Shown: piece by piece, positions 33,951 through 46,599 of the stretch | Layout: each line of letters begins with the position of its first letter | Position numbering within the stretch: the first letter of the stretch is position 1 | NCBI GenBank assembly: GCA_950106755.1 | Contig: OX467083.1 | Span: 36,947,029 to 37,011,028, forward strand | Origin: Climacium dendroides | Lineage: Eukaryota; Streptophyta; Bryopsida; Hypnales; Climaciaceae | DNA length: 64,000 nt | Direction: 5' to 3' | Notes under the pieces: model-generated | Seen by the model: only the letters and a program-made list of their open reading frames with translations | Databases searched by the model: none | Told to the model about the DNA's origin: nothing | Program-made: the position numbers and the translations under genes

Positions 33951-36900
33951 GGTAGTGTTGCAGCCATGAAGGCACAATGCAAGGTGGGTTTCTTCAGTGA
34001 AAATTTTTTCCTGTGTGCAAAAATAGAGTTAAGAAGGTTTTCATAATTTTTCATATTTTTTTTTCTCAAAACATAATTACTTTCATCTCTTTAATCAAAA
34101 TGGAATGATTCAAAACTTTCCACTTATATAAAAATTTAGAAAACCAATTTCTATGAATTTTTTAGGTGCAGATTCTATTCAACTTATACTAGTCATATAG
34201 ACCTTCCTATTTCCAACCAAGGGCTGGTTGCAATATTGAGAGTCTTGTAGCCAATCACAATGTGCTACAACTGCGTTGGGCATTGTGCCACAATTTATGA
34301 CTGCTCATCTCTTCCTACATGGAAATAGAGCAGCCTACGTTGTCAAAATGGGGTGATCAGGAATGGCTTGTCTCCCATAAGTTACCGCATTTTGAACAGT
34401 TGTTTTTCTCAATGAAAAATGGCAGGTTTTGAGAAACTATTGGCCGGGTGAAACGTACTGTAAGTTACCCCGGTCCTGTGGAAGTTAATTCAACTTCTTG
34501 GATCAGCCCAGGCAAGCAAACAAGCCTCAACTGAACGTCCATGTGATAACTTAAGCTTAACCCCCATTCCTATGAGAAATTTGGCAAATGTGGAAGCTTC
34601 ACCGCTCAAGCCCCAAGGCCTTGGGGTTTAAAAACATCATTGCTTTTGAAATGTTACAATAGTCCAAAATGTCACCGAGATATAGAAATCTCAACTGTAC
34701 AGTCTTGTAGTGTACGTGTTGTAGATGACGTGAATCAAATTTGGAATCATTTGGGTACATAGATTGCAAGATTACAATATTTTAGTGTAGAAAAAGGACG
34801 GTGAAATAAAAATTTCCTAACAACACATTTGGAGGTGAAATTTGATTTCTAAACCTACTCACGTGAAAAAAAATTTAATTGCGAATTGATTCAAAATCAT
34901 CATTCAAACACATTAGTAAAAAAAATATCATTGAATTGACTCATTGTGTTTGCAAAATGACTTTGAAATGTGAAAAAATAGCAAGAAAAGTTGCAAAAAA
35001 CACATCTAAAGCTGAACCTCCCTCTACTAAATGCTACTCAATCACTCATAAATTCTTGGATTGATATGAAGTTTTAGCCACACAAACTAGACTAGTATAT
35101 GCAACTTTTCAAAAAAAATTTATTGGAAATGGACATTGTATGAAGAAGAAACAAGTCTCAGAAGTTCACTATAATTCAAAAATGTTGAGATTTTGAACTT
35201 TGAATTGCTCCCAAACATTCAAAACAACTTGGATTGACATTAAAATTTCACTACAATATTCAGATTGCAAGGGGAACATAATTCAACAAATTGTATTGAA
35301 AACTAGCATTGGATGAAAGAGATACAAGTCCTTGAAGATCTTTCTTGAAGATTCAATTCAACCTATACTTGTTATATAGGTCACTGTATTTCCAACCATA
35401 AGTTGATTACAAAATCAACAATGCTTTAATTGTATCTTCCAATGTACATTTTGTAATCATTGTATGCTTTCAATGTACACCTCCCGAACATTTGTGGTAC
35501 TCTTGTTCTAAATTATTAGCATGATCTATCACCAAAACCACAACTGATCGAAAACATGACAATCTAACTAGTAGAAATGGGTGGCTAGTTGGAAAGGGGT
35601 CGGCTACCTTAATACCTCACCGTCCAAGGGAACCAAAAATGTCCTCACATACTTACATAGTTTCAATTCCAATTCAAAGTGCTATAATTCCTCATCAGAC
35701 TGTCCTTCCTCTTTCATTTATGGTTGCATTCTTGAGTGCAATTATCTTCTGTTTTGGCAAAATGGTTCCATATCAATTATTTTCATCAAGGTTCATATTT
35801 GAGTTCCAAATCCTTAAAGATGATGTTGTAGGTTGTAACCTCAATAGAGGGTCAATGTTGAAATGCAACCCAGAGGTTCTCATAGTTGAACTTGAGCATT
35901 GGTTTCTAAACTTGGGGGTGATGAATGCTCTAGCTATCATATTTCCACAATATTGGTTCTAAATTAATTGTGATGAATTCTTTGCCTTGTACATAATTAA
36001 AGACACTTAGAACTTAGGTTATCATGGTGCTAATGATGAACAAAAAATGGTTGAGATCAATTCCTTGCTTGATGCATAGACCTAGGGATCCAAACTTCAT
36101 TGGTGAAGCTTAGTATAAAGTTGAACATGAAGAAATTATATTTAGAAGAGCCACATGATTAAAATCTAGTGACTAATTTGTAACAAAAGGTTGACCACAA
36201 TGCTCTTACGGTGAATAGGCTTTCAAAATTTAATAAATTGGTAAAATTTGCCATCATTGCTATTCTAAGGAGTGTCGAAGGTGAATGAACTTTTTTGAAG
36301 TTGGACTTTATAAAGCCCAACGTCAAAAATTGTCTTTGGGGACACTTTGATGCTTTGGGGGACACTTTCAAGTGATCCTTGTATCAAAATGTTTTGTCAT
36401 TCCTATTTCAAACAAGAGAACTTTCTAATTGATTCTATCATACATTGGCATGAACGGAGAACAAGGTTGGGAGTACAACAATAATGTTCTATTTCCTCGA
36501 TTATGGCAAGTTTTTTTTATTTGAATTTTTTCCAAATCATTACTAACTTGACTACATACGAGGTGCCTACTATGATGGATAAGGCCTTACTGAGCCAAGG
36601 TTCAAACTCCTTTTGGCAACAACAATGCTTTATTTGTTTGTTCTAAATGCAAGTTGATCTTGAAGAGATGTTTTTGTTTCTGTTTTTAAGGGGCTCTGTG
36701 TCCATTGTTTTTTTGGTGTAGAACTAGTTCAATTTGAATTTTGTGCAATGTTGCTAAAAAACACTTATGGATGAGGTCACAACTTGGGATCGTGTAGATA
36801 GGATTGGGTCCTAATTGGAATTTATCTTCCAAACCAATAGTGAAAAGTTTGTTCCACGGGAGGCAAAATAAAATAGGATTGGTTCTAAAAATCACCTAGT

Positions 36901-37100
36901 AGGACAATAGGTCATTGCAACCAAAGAAATAGAAAGATTCATTTATTTCCAACTAAGCTATGTGATATTCTCACGCAATAAATCTAATTGCTAAATTCAT
37001 CCACTCCACTCTTAAAGGCCACGAGGGTGAAGAAAATCTCCCAAATTACACTCTTAATTCTTTAATCTTGTACTTTTTTAGCTTTCTTCCAAATCTTTTC
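33951..37100. other. gene-free AT-rich DNA with scattered repeats
   Basis: No gene was recognised. Two divergent direct copies lie at about 34165-34280 and 35345-35450 (shared TTCAACTTATACT/TTCAACCTATACT, then ATATAG and TATTTCCAACCA). A TTGCAAGATTACA word near 34764 recurs at about 39.26 and 39.63 kb. Short open frames such as 35639-35962 have no identifiable domain. Confidence 0.45.
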
Positions 37101-38650
37101 TTTTAATTCTTTCTTTCTTTTCCTTATCTTTTATCTCCAAATTGGAATTGCTAATGGCTTGCTAGATGGGCACTGCAACTTCCAAATTGGGCTTGCATCA
37201 AGTATAGCTTGGTATGGCTCTTAAAAGCTTCCTACCTCGCTTCCTACTCAGACTAGATCTTCTCAATTAGATCTTTGTCTACTTCAAGGGAACCACAAAA
37301 ACTACTTTCACCAACTTGAAATTGACACTTTGTATTTCACAACTTGATTTCCCTTACCACTCAAACAATTTTCTCCAACTTGTTGATTAATAGGCATAAA
37401 CTACAAAGCAGATTGGAAGTTGACATGGAACAACATTCAAACTTTATTAACTCCAATTAGGACTATTCAATGAAATCATGCACTCAATTTTCAACTAGGA
37501 TTACAAATAGATATTATAACAAACAAGCATCAACTTCCCAGTTTGGACAACCCAGTCACTGCACTACAACAACACTCATATAAATCCAATTTGATTTCTC
37601 AGTTAACAAACACACATGATTAAACATCTTTTCAAACTAGAATAAACACATTGACAAATTATAAAAATCTCCTACTAGGCTCAAAGCATAATTCCACAAC
37701 ACAATATATTTTCATCACTTTATTTTCAATAAGAATTCATATTTTTTGCAATCTTCATCTTACACACAAATTTAACATTCAACAACTAGGACATATCATA
37801 CACCAATTCAGTAGAAAGTACATTTTCATATTAATTTCGAATTGGTGATCAAATCACCGTTATAGATTGTTCACAATTAAACTCTTCCAACTAGATTCTC
37901 ATCGACTAATATTCTAATTTCAGCATTTTGTTCATACACTCTTGCATTCTTCTCCTAATCGGAACACTTAACTTTTATCACTCCATTTCCCAACTAGATC
38001 TTGCAATAAACTCCATCACATCAGGACATCAACTAAAACACTCCAATTTGGACATACTCATTTCCAACTCCAAAGAGGCTAACTTAATTTAACACACACA
38101 ACTCCCAACTGGGATTCATACATCTCCAACTTGGATAGACACACACACAAAATCAACAAAAACAAACGCAGCTGAAACTGGTCGAGACTCGCACTGGCTT
38201 TCTCTCAACAGTGGGTAAATTCCAAATTGGGAAGATGAACTATATAAGAAAAGACAACAACAATTGCCGCCAACCAACTCGGCTGAAAAAGCCTACCAAA
38301 TCTCCAAATTGGATCTACGTGACACTCAGCTGGCAAATGCCATTTTTAGCATCTCAATTAACCTATACCACCGAATTAGAATGTTCACACCATTCAAGAC
38401 ACTATGACAACCCATTAGGATACCCAAAACCTTGAGCTAGACAAACCAACTTAGAACCAACAATTAATTTTAGACTACCAAATAGGATTGAACTCCATAA
38501 AATATGACCCTCACAACTTAACACCCAACTAACCAGCCAAAAGACTCCCAATTGGATTACAAAAATTGTTACAAAATAACCCAATTGGGCACTCAAACCT
38601 AAGACAAACTGCCAACTTGAGGGAAAACACTCAACATTCTAACCAAAAAC
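37100..38650. repeat. block of dispersed CCAATTGGA / CAACTAGGAT words
   Basis: Over about 1.5 kb the words CCAAATTGGA, CCAATTGGATTAC, CAACTAGGATTAC, CAACTGGGATTC, CAACTTGGAT, CAATTTGGACAT and similar recur about every 40-80 bases, mostly in one orientation. The intervening sequence is pyrimidine/A-rich and not clearly repeated. No coding gene was recognised. Confidence 0.5.
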
Positions 38651-41600
38651 AACCAAAATAAAACCCTAATTGGTTATCTACAAATCGTCACATGAGATCC
38701 ATTTGTTTTGTCTTGGATGTCATATCTTTACTTCAAACCTCAAAGTTCAGAAGTGGTACCAATTTCATAAAATTAGATTCTCTAAATGGCAAACCTCACA
38801 TCACTCCTTAAAAAATTGTTAGAAGTGAACTCATTCATGTATACAACAATAGTCATCATGGTGTACAATATTTTTAAAATCGCTATCATTCATCCTTAGC
38901 CTTTGTACTAATAAGTCAAACAGTGTGCAACCAACCATTTTTGACCAAAAAAAATACTATAATAACATCTAATTTTGACCCCTTTTGAAAACCACCCCCT
39001 AAATATTTTTGCCAAAAATGTACTCCCACTATTCTTGGGACAAAGTCTTGTTAGTTTTGGAAACATCTATTTTCAGTACTTTGAATGACCTTGAACCTTG
39101 AAGTATAAAAAATGTTTTTCAAGAAAAATTGACAGAAATTGTCAATTTTTGGTGCGTTGGACAAAATTGAAATCAAACTTTTTTTTTTAATTCCAACCAT
39201 ACAAAAGTACAATATACCATCATGTTGGTGTTTGGAAAAATTCAAGCCATTTGACTATGTGGATTGTGAGATTACAACATTTGAAGTTGAAACAAAAAGT
39301 TTTTATTTGCTATTGCTTGATATGGACAACAAACTTCAAGACTTCTTGAATTAAAAAAGAATCTCTACTAAAAAATGAGTATCTTCATCATTCATTAGTA
39401 TATCATCTTAGGTACTTTAAACAAAAATTCAAAAGCAACTATAAGAGGGCTATCTTATCCTAACTTACCTTGCAATACGACGAGGTCAAATAATTTGGCA
39501 ATACACTTGCCATTTTTGATGATTTCTTGTGCATTGTAGAATTTTTGTTTTGAAATCCAAGTAGTTCAAATGTAGAGTCAAACATTTAAAAAAATATAGA
39601 AAAATTCCAAAACCTTCAACTCCACAAATTGCAAGATTACAGCATTTTAAGTTAAATTTATTTCTTGAAAATTGCCTAGACCTACTTAACACATTTTGAC
39701 TCCTCTTGGAATGTGATTTTAAAACTAAAATTGTTTTTTTATAACTATTTCACAATGTATGATATTAGTCAAATACATTCAAAATTCAATGAGGTTTTTA
39801 GCAAAAGATGCTTGAAAGATGGCTAGAATTGCCCACACCACCTAATTTTAGCCATTCAATATAACTTTTTATAAGATTAGGACTTTTTTATTCTTCCGCA
39901 AAGGTAGTTAGTATGCATATCTCGTACCAAAATTTTGAAACATCTGTTTAAAATTGACTTTGTAGGAAACCTATTCAAACATTCAATTGTCTATTCAACA
40001 AGCAATTATCCTTCATGTGAGGGGTTAAATCACTATTCTACTACATGGCCTAATTTTTCAAACATTATCTCAAAAGCATTGTTTTAACTCCCAACTTATG
40101 GAAGGACTTCCATTAAATGCTTTAAACTCAATTCAATTAGAGTAAATTTTAATTGAGTTTTGTTTACAATTTAATTGTTTGTATAGTGAAATTTAAACAA
40201 AAAGGTGGCTTTAAGTGGATCCATTTGCAATTGAACTCTTTTGTAGGGGGTATGATTTGTAATATTATATTAGTTGCTTGAGCAAGCACTTGAAGTGCCC
40301 ATATTCTTTTCTCAACATTTCTTGTTAATTATTCAATTTATATAAAAAATTTAGAATAATAAATGATATAATTTTTAATTTATACATATTTGAAAGAAAT
40401 CCACAATTTTAAAAGAGATGAACATGGTATTGATTTTTTTTGGAATCCATTGTAAATACATTTTACATTTTACAAATACATTATATAAAGTATATTGTTT
40501 TAAGCCTACAATAATTGTACACTATTGACTACAATCAAATTTCAATCTTTGTTTTATTAAATAATTCAAGAATAAAATTAGATAAAGATGTTCAATTGTA
40601 TTTACTTTTGGATTTTTCTACAATGCTAAATATATGACTACCATTAATATAATATTTACTCTTTATCTATAACATTTTTTTACTTTGTATAGACAAGAAA
40701 AATGCAAACATTACTATTTATCAAAAACATATATTGAAAATTTAAGTGAATAGATCTTGCAATTATATATACACAATGTGTGCTACATGCACAAATAATG
40801 TTATTTTTGTTCACCTATTTAGTTACATGGATGAATAGTTATATTCAATGCATCCATGAGAGTTCTCTTAAAAATAGGGAAATTTCATAATTTTGTAAAC
40901 CATTACTTTCATCTATTCATATAATACAAAACTTCATAATTTTCTTTTAAGAACCTCAAATTTTAATACCCCTAGGTTTACATAAGAACTATTTTACCTT
41001 TAAATCCGAACTTTGCACCCAAATTGTCCTAGGCTTTGAGCTCACAAAGTTTACATACATTATTGCCTAAGTGCCCTAGATGAACCTTTCTTAGGATATG
41101 AAAGAAATTATTGGGGATGTTAAAATGAAGTCACAAATTTTACCAATAAAAATAATAAATCATACCCTAAATTATTAATAAAATAAATGCATTTTGAGAA
41201 TTGCAATGATTGATTGTTAGCTTCAAAGTTAAAAAAAAAACATAATATTTAGCATAGACACTTGGAAGTTAACCTCTCAATGCTTGAAGGGATCGAAGTG
41301 TCCATCCCATCAAGGTTTGTTTTTTTAAAATTTGTGAAGTGCCAAAGTAGCAATAAAATATTATAGTGGAACTCCCAATTTCAGCATTCATCTACATAGT
41401 GGATAGAAAATATCACATTAACATAGGACGTATCACATATCCATGATTGATTGTTTTCATCCAAAATCTTGGGGGTTCATTCAAGATTTTTATTTAATTT
41501 GATGTTTTGTTTAATTTGATATTTTGTTGCCATTTTTTATATGGCACTTTTTTGCCCCCCAAAAAATAGTGGATTCCTGTCTCTAAGAGTTGAAACAAAT

Positions 41601-41735
41601 CATTTAGAAAATTCAAAGAAGAAAAAAAAATGTATCACTAAATAAAGAATTACACCTCATATTTTTGAATCAATAAAGGTTGTTAAAATTACTATAATTG
41701 GCTGTGAGCTTCCATCATAGGCTACTAGACCTTAG
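38650..41735. other. gene-free AT-rich DNA
   Basis: No gene was recognised. Copies of a short interspersed repeat containing GATTACAACATTT / GATTACAGCATTT lie at about 39.26 and 39.63 kb. The part at 40.1-41.2 kb is particularly AT-rich. Confidence 0.5.
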
Positions 41736-41739
41736 GGTC

Positions 41740-43030
41740 TAGGATTTAGGGTTTTCGTTTCGCTTCAGAACGGCACTGGAACCGCGTCGTGGAGGACGGG
41801 CGTTTTGCACATCGCCACTGCGGAACTTCACGGGAGGAGGTTCTTTCGCGCCGTTGCTTCCTTTTGGTTGCTCCGCAGTAAGTTCTTTTCTTCGATTTGC
41901 GACTAAGCCAGAGATGATATTTTTTTGCAAGTATTTTGGAGTTTTTTTAGAGCTCTCCGGAGCTGTAATGTGGAGCCTTAATTTTCATTTTCTTTGAATC
42001 ATTGGTTACTGATCTCAAAAACAAATCCGCTTGAACGGAAACCGTGGTTGGCTAGGCGCAGATATCATGTCTACCTCTGCTGTACGAAACTGATTTAATG
42101 TCATCTTGTTTGTATCAAATATTATCGAGGGTTTGAGATCCTAGTTTTGCAATTTTGTTTTGTCTATGTATAGTGTTCGAGGTGTCGAGTTTCTGTTTTT
42201 TCCGTTTCGGTAAAGTAGATGCTGTAGCTCCTTGAATTGCCAGGGAATATTACATTTGTTTAAATATTATTTTTACTCTGTAGGATCATCTGGATTCTGT
42301 GCTGGGAAATGAGTTGGGAAGGCATTGTGTGATTGTTATTTGTAGTTTGTTGTTGAGGTGCTATCAAGAGCACGATCCTTCTAGAGCGCGTTGCATGATG
42401 GTAGTGTTGTGGAAGACATAGAACGCTTTGCTGCTTGCCCTAGTTTGAGTTGTCCAAGTTCATCCTCCACGTTGAGCAGTCACCTTTGAATGTGATTTAC
42501 TGCTTTTCGGGATTGTATAGCAATTCTTGAAAGCCAGGATGCCATGTCGTTCACTGTGACTTTCAAAGACAGCTTTAGATTGAAATTTGTCTACGTACTC
42601 TCTATTCATCCCTCATGGCCTCTTTATTCACATTGGTTTTCGGGCCAGTGTTATTATTATTATTATTATTATGAAAAATTGTCTCTTTGAGTGTTTTCAT
42701 TAATTCCGAAGCCTTGAATGACGAGTGTGCACATTCTCTTCGGCGGTCAAACCTCTTATCTAGACATGAAGTATGATTTTCTCGAATTTGAATTTGTATC
42801 CCAAGTATTTCGATGCTAAGACTGAAGATCCTACGGTTACTTCTTCCATCCTGGGGAACAGTTTGCAAACATGGTTCTCCAAAATTTATGCACTTTTCTG
42901 ACCGCATACCACTTCTCCAATGAGTCTGGTCGCTCTAGGGTTAACTACTTTACATCGAAATTCACTGGAGGTTATTTGAAATTTTTAATTAAAATGTCGT
43001 TCACATATCTATTCCAGGTTAATACCCACT
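41740..43030 (+). promoter_or_regulatory. TIM8 5' leader exon, leader intron and promoter
   Basis: From about 41,740 the GC content rises. TAGGGTTT near 41,747 is a telo-box-like word common near the starts of plant housekeeping genes. A leader exon probably ends at 41877 (CTCCGCA followed by GTAAGTT). The leader intron would be 41878-43017 (TATTCCAG at its end), with 13 further leader bases before the ATG at 43031. The intron contains a TTA/ATT microsatellite at about 42652-42672. This structure is inferred from splice-site sequence only. Confidence 0.5.
42652..42672. repeat. ATT trinucleotide microsatellite
   Basis: About seven ATT units occur inside the inferred TIM8 leader intron. Confidence 0.85.
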
Positions 43031-43397
43031 ATGGAGGCCGCTAACTCTGCCGAGCTGCAGCAATTTCTTGAGGTATGCTACGATGCTTTTCTACTTTGTC
43101 TGTGCAGTATTCTGATCAATCGTCGACGATGTTTATGCTATGGATTGTCCGAGTTGCATCTTTTTGGAGTGGTTCATCTCCTGATTAGACTCACCTTTTT
43201 TGCAGCAAGAGAAACAAAAAGCTGTGCTCAATGAGCTCGTAGGCAAGTTGACGGATGTCTGCTGGGACAAATGCATAACTTCCACCCCAGGAAGCAAATT
43301 CAGTTCTAGTGAATCGTCTTGTCTTACCAACTGTGCACAGCGATTTCTGGAGACCAGTAGCCTCATTCTTCGTCGATTTCAGAGTTTGCAACAATGA
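43031..43397 (+). CDS. TIM8: mitochondrial import chaperone TIM8
   Basis: Small TIM chaperone of the mitochondrial intermembrane space. With TIM13 it escorts hydrophobic precursors from TOM to the inner membrane TIM22 complex. Two exons (43031-43072 and 43206-43397) join in frame to 77 residues, the usual length for plant TIM8. The hallmark twin CX3C motifs are CWDKC and CLTNC, 15 residues apart, flanked by amphipathic helices (QEKQKAVLNELVGKLTDV and AQRFLETSSLILRRF). The Cys pairs form intramolecular disulphides in this family. The intron is GT-AG (133 bases). The start gives MEAANSAELQQFLE, as in homologues. There is no targeting presequence, as expected for MIA-dependent import. Confidence 0.96.
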
Positions 43398-46375
43398 TTG
43401 GGCTAGTTCTCAGGGGTAGGATGGATTGGTGTTTCCAGAAAGGTTATTTGGACTCCCAAGGATAGTGTTTACTTGAAGTTCATGGATCACATGACAAATA
43501 CGGTGTAGTCATTACGTTAAGGTACTTCATGTCACATTGTTCTTTCCCAAGTGGAGCCTGGCTCTTCTCTCTCGTTTCTTCACTGGTGTTGAAGCCAGAA
43601 GAACCACCAGTGTGGATCGAGAGTTGTTACCTGCTATACCCCTCGTAGAATTATGCTGAAGCTTTTATAATATTCTCTGGATTTTTGAGCAAGTTTTGAT
43701 CGTTCTCTATCTGCGTTAAACTTTGAAAATATTCGTCATGTAACATCAAGAAGTTCAAGATATTGTAGTTGGATGAGCTTGATCGACAGAACTTGAACCA
43801 GGCTCCTTTTGCTCCTTTGAATTTGGCCAAGCATTTTGTTTCTTTCATGATCAGTCTTTCACGCATGTAAGAGCATCTGCTATGCACGGGGTATCCCAGA
43901 CAGTATTGGCACTGTGCCGGGCCAGATTTTTTTAACGAAAATCGTGCTCCAATGCAACCGTTATTACCGTTATTAGGAACTCAAATTGCATGGCCTTGGT
44001 ATGTGACCAGTTGGGATTGATTAATTTGCTAATTAATTTAACCTTCCTTTGTTTTCATGAAAAGTCTTTTTTTTATGTAGATTTTTTATTTTTTATTTTT
44101 TTATAATACAAAAAAATCCATTTGAAGTTTGGATTGCTGGCTTTGCATTGGGTCAATTTTTCCAAAGAAAAAATTGGCACTTCCATGGCCTCATGGAATG
44201 GCTTGCCATTTTTATAGGGCTTGTATGCTGAGTATACACTACGGATGTTCTAAATCCTTAAAATTTGGAGCCCAAAAGTAGATGATGAATGGTTAAAGAA
44301 TTATTGTTCATTTATGTGTGGTAATATCGTGTGTTTTCTTGCATTTAGATATAATGGATTCTTCATCTATTTAACTTTACATAAGTCCCATAAGTGTCAT
44401 CTCCAAAGCCATCAAATGTTACCTTCCATTTGGTCCCATTTATTTTGTATTCTAGGTTCAACTTTAATTCTTATTCAAGTTTGTTTTTTTGGAATGACAA
44501 GCCAAGATTATTTGTAATCTAAGGCCCTTGATGACCCAAGCGACCATTTTTTGGTCAATGCCCTTCTTTTTTAGCTTCTTGTTCTCAATTTTTGATTTTT
44601 CTTTGAAATAAAAATTATTTCTAGGAAATATACTACATCATGAATCCAATGGTAATAGTTTCATTAAATTCTAAGTTAAACTTGGTCTTATGGAATTTTT
44701 GAAAGTTATCCTACACTTGGGGTAGATTTGTTAAAAAATAATTAAAAATGGCATGTAATGAAAATTTCAGTAATTATTACAAGCTATAGTTGAATAGAAT
44801 AGAAAATATTAATAAAAATAATTTTTATCCTAAAAAAAATCCAAATGAAACATGAAACATGAAAAATAATATACATACCAAGGCAATTATTTTATAAATG
44901 TAAAAAAATCCATGGAATACATAAACTTACTAAGCTTAGTCCTTTTTCCATCCTCAAAGAGAGACCATGTTCATTGAAAAGGATTGAAACTTAACACCCA
45001 AGGTATCGAGGCTTTGCTAAAGGTCATGAAATATTACAAATCCTGTAAAATGAAATTTCAATAATTCTAAATCCAGTTAACAAAAGGATATTCAATCCCA
45101 ACATAAATGATTTCATATGGAGACTAATGAATCGAACCCCAACATATAGTAAGTGGTGTAGTATAGTTTGCAGTTCATTTTGGGGGTTTTGTTTGAACAT
45201 GACTAGATAGTTAGTCAACCAATGTGATTCTTGCCTACCTCAAAACAGGTAGATCCACCTCAAAAAGGGAAAATTTAAGGAATTCAAGGAGAAGACAAGT
45301 GTCCCATTTTTTCCCTTACAAACACTATATTATTCTCATTTCTTTGACTCCATGCATTACAAGCTCCACCATGAATTGAAAAATGCTTGGAATATTGTGA
45401 AATTTTACATGTACATTTTCAATTCTCTTGTCTTTCACTGAGCACACAAAAGATATCAATATTCTCAAAAAGATATGCTCCTTGAAAGTGTATTGTCCAA
45501 CATTTCTATTGACCCAAATAAAACTTCAAACTTAAATGTTTCCTAAATTGTATGGTCAAATGATTTAAATTTTTTTGAGGTGCTCACTCTCAATGTGAAA
45601 TTTAAAATCCTATAGTTACACTCTATCCAATCTTAAGAAAAAATGAGAAAAAAATTTGTTGAAGTTCTTGGTAGTTTTGGCCCATTTTCAGAGTACACCT
45701 CTCTTGGGTGACCAAAGATTGACTTCAAAAAACAAGGGGTCTCCTTCTCCAAGGGTCATGGAGGATTGACCTCTTTATTGCCCCAACTAAGGATAAATGT
45801 AAATAATGCTTTCAATTTTGTGCCACATAAATATTGTATTTCTTCACCTTTCATAGCTAATTTGAGGCCTTTGATTGCAAATATGAATTCAGAATTTTGC
45901 AAATTTCATTGTGGATGGAAAATTAAAAATTTCAGTGTTTTCTTTGAGAGTAAAATACAACGTAATAATCTCCTTGGCCCCTCTCCAAGCCCCCTTTCTT
46001 GCTATTGAAAAGTTCACGTGTGCATTGGTGTAAATTGTCAAGAGGGTATGAAATGATAAAAACAAAATAATAGAATTAAAATATTACAAAGTATTACAAA
46101 ATAGCATGTTGTTGTTTTTCAACACATAGACCATTTTCATTGAAAAAAGGGGATAAAAGTACACAGAACCAAAGGCCAAAAACCTCCGACAAAAATATTT
46201 TCATTTTCTAAGACTCTCTTCTCATTTTTCTTCATTTTTTTTAAACTTTAAGACCACAAAGCTCCCAGGCAACCATTGGACTCCCCATCAGGCAAACCAA
46301 TGACCGAATCAGAACCACAAGGAGGACCGGTAATGGAGAACGCTGGGGAGGGGAGACCAACTACCGATCTATTAA
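43398..46375. other. TIM8 3' region and gene-free DNA
   Basis: The first few hundred bases should include the TIM8 3' UTR. The rest is AT-rich with no recognised gene. The short open frame 45766-46008 has no recognisable domain. Confidence 0.45.
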
Positions 46376-46596
46376 CCCTTAAAGGACGAGGGGGTGACTT
46401 TGGAAATCATCAGTTTTTATGACCACGTGAAGCATTGGTTAAAAAAATTGTAAAAGCATTCATTGCAAGACAAACTACTGTAGAAGACCTCCCCTTTTCT
46501 TAACAAAATTTCGAGGATGAATAGTTGCACTTCTGTCTTACATAGAGAGATCCTCTGTCATCCATCGGATGCAAAACGTCCGTCTCAATGTTTAAG
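46376..46596. mobile_element. piggyBac-like non-autonomous element, TTAA-flanked (1)
   Basis: A 221-bp segment is flanked on both sides by TTAA (46372-46375 and 46597-46600). It begins CCCTTAAAGGACGAGG and, in inverse from the right, CCCTTAAACATTGAGACGG. A TTAA target duplication plus CCCT-type ends are the hallmarks of piggyBac elements. The TIR is short (8 bases exact). There is no coding capacity. TTAA is common in AT-rich DNA, so a chance match is possible. Confidence 0.45.
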
Positions 46597-46599
46597 GGT

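Noticed and set aside
43133..43394. Minus-strand frames over TIM8
   Set aside because: Antisense shadows of TIM8 exon 2 and its intron.
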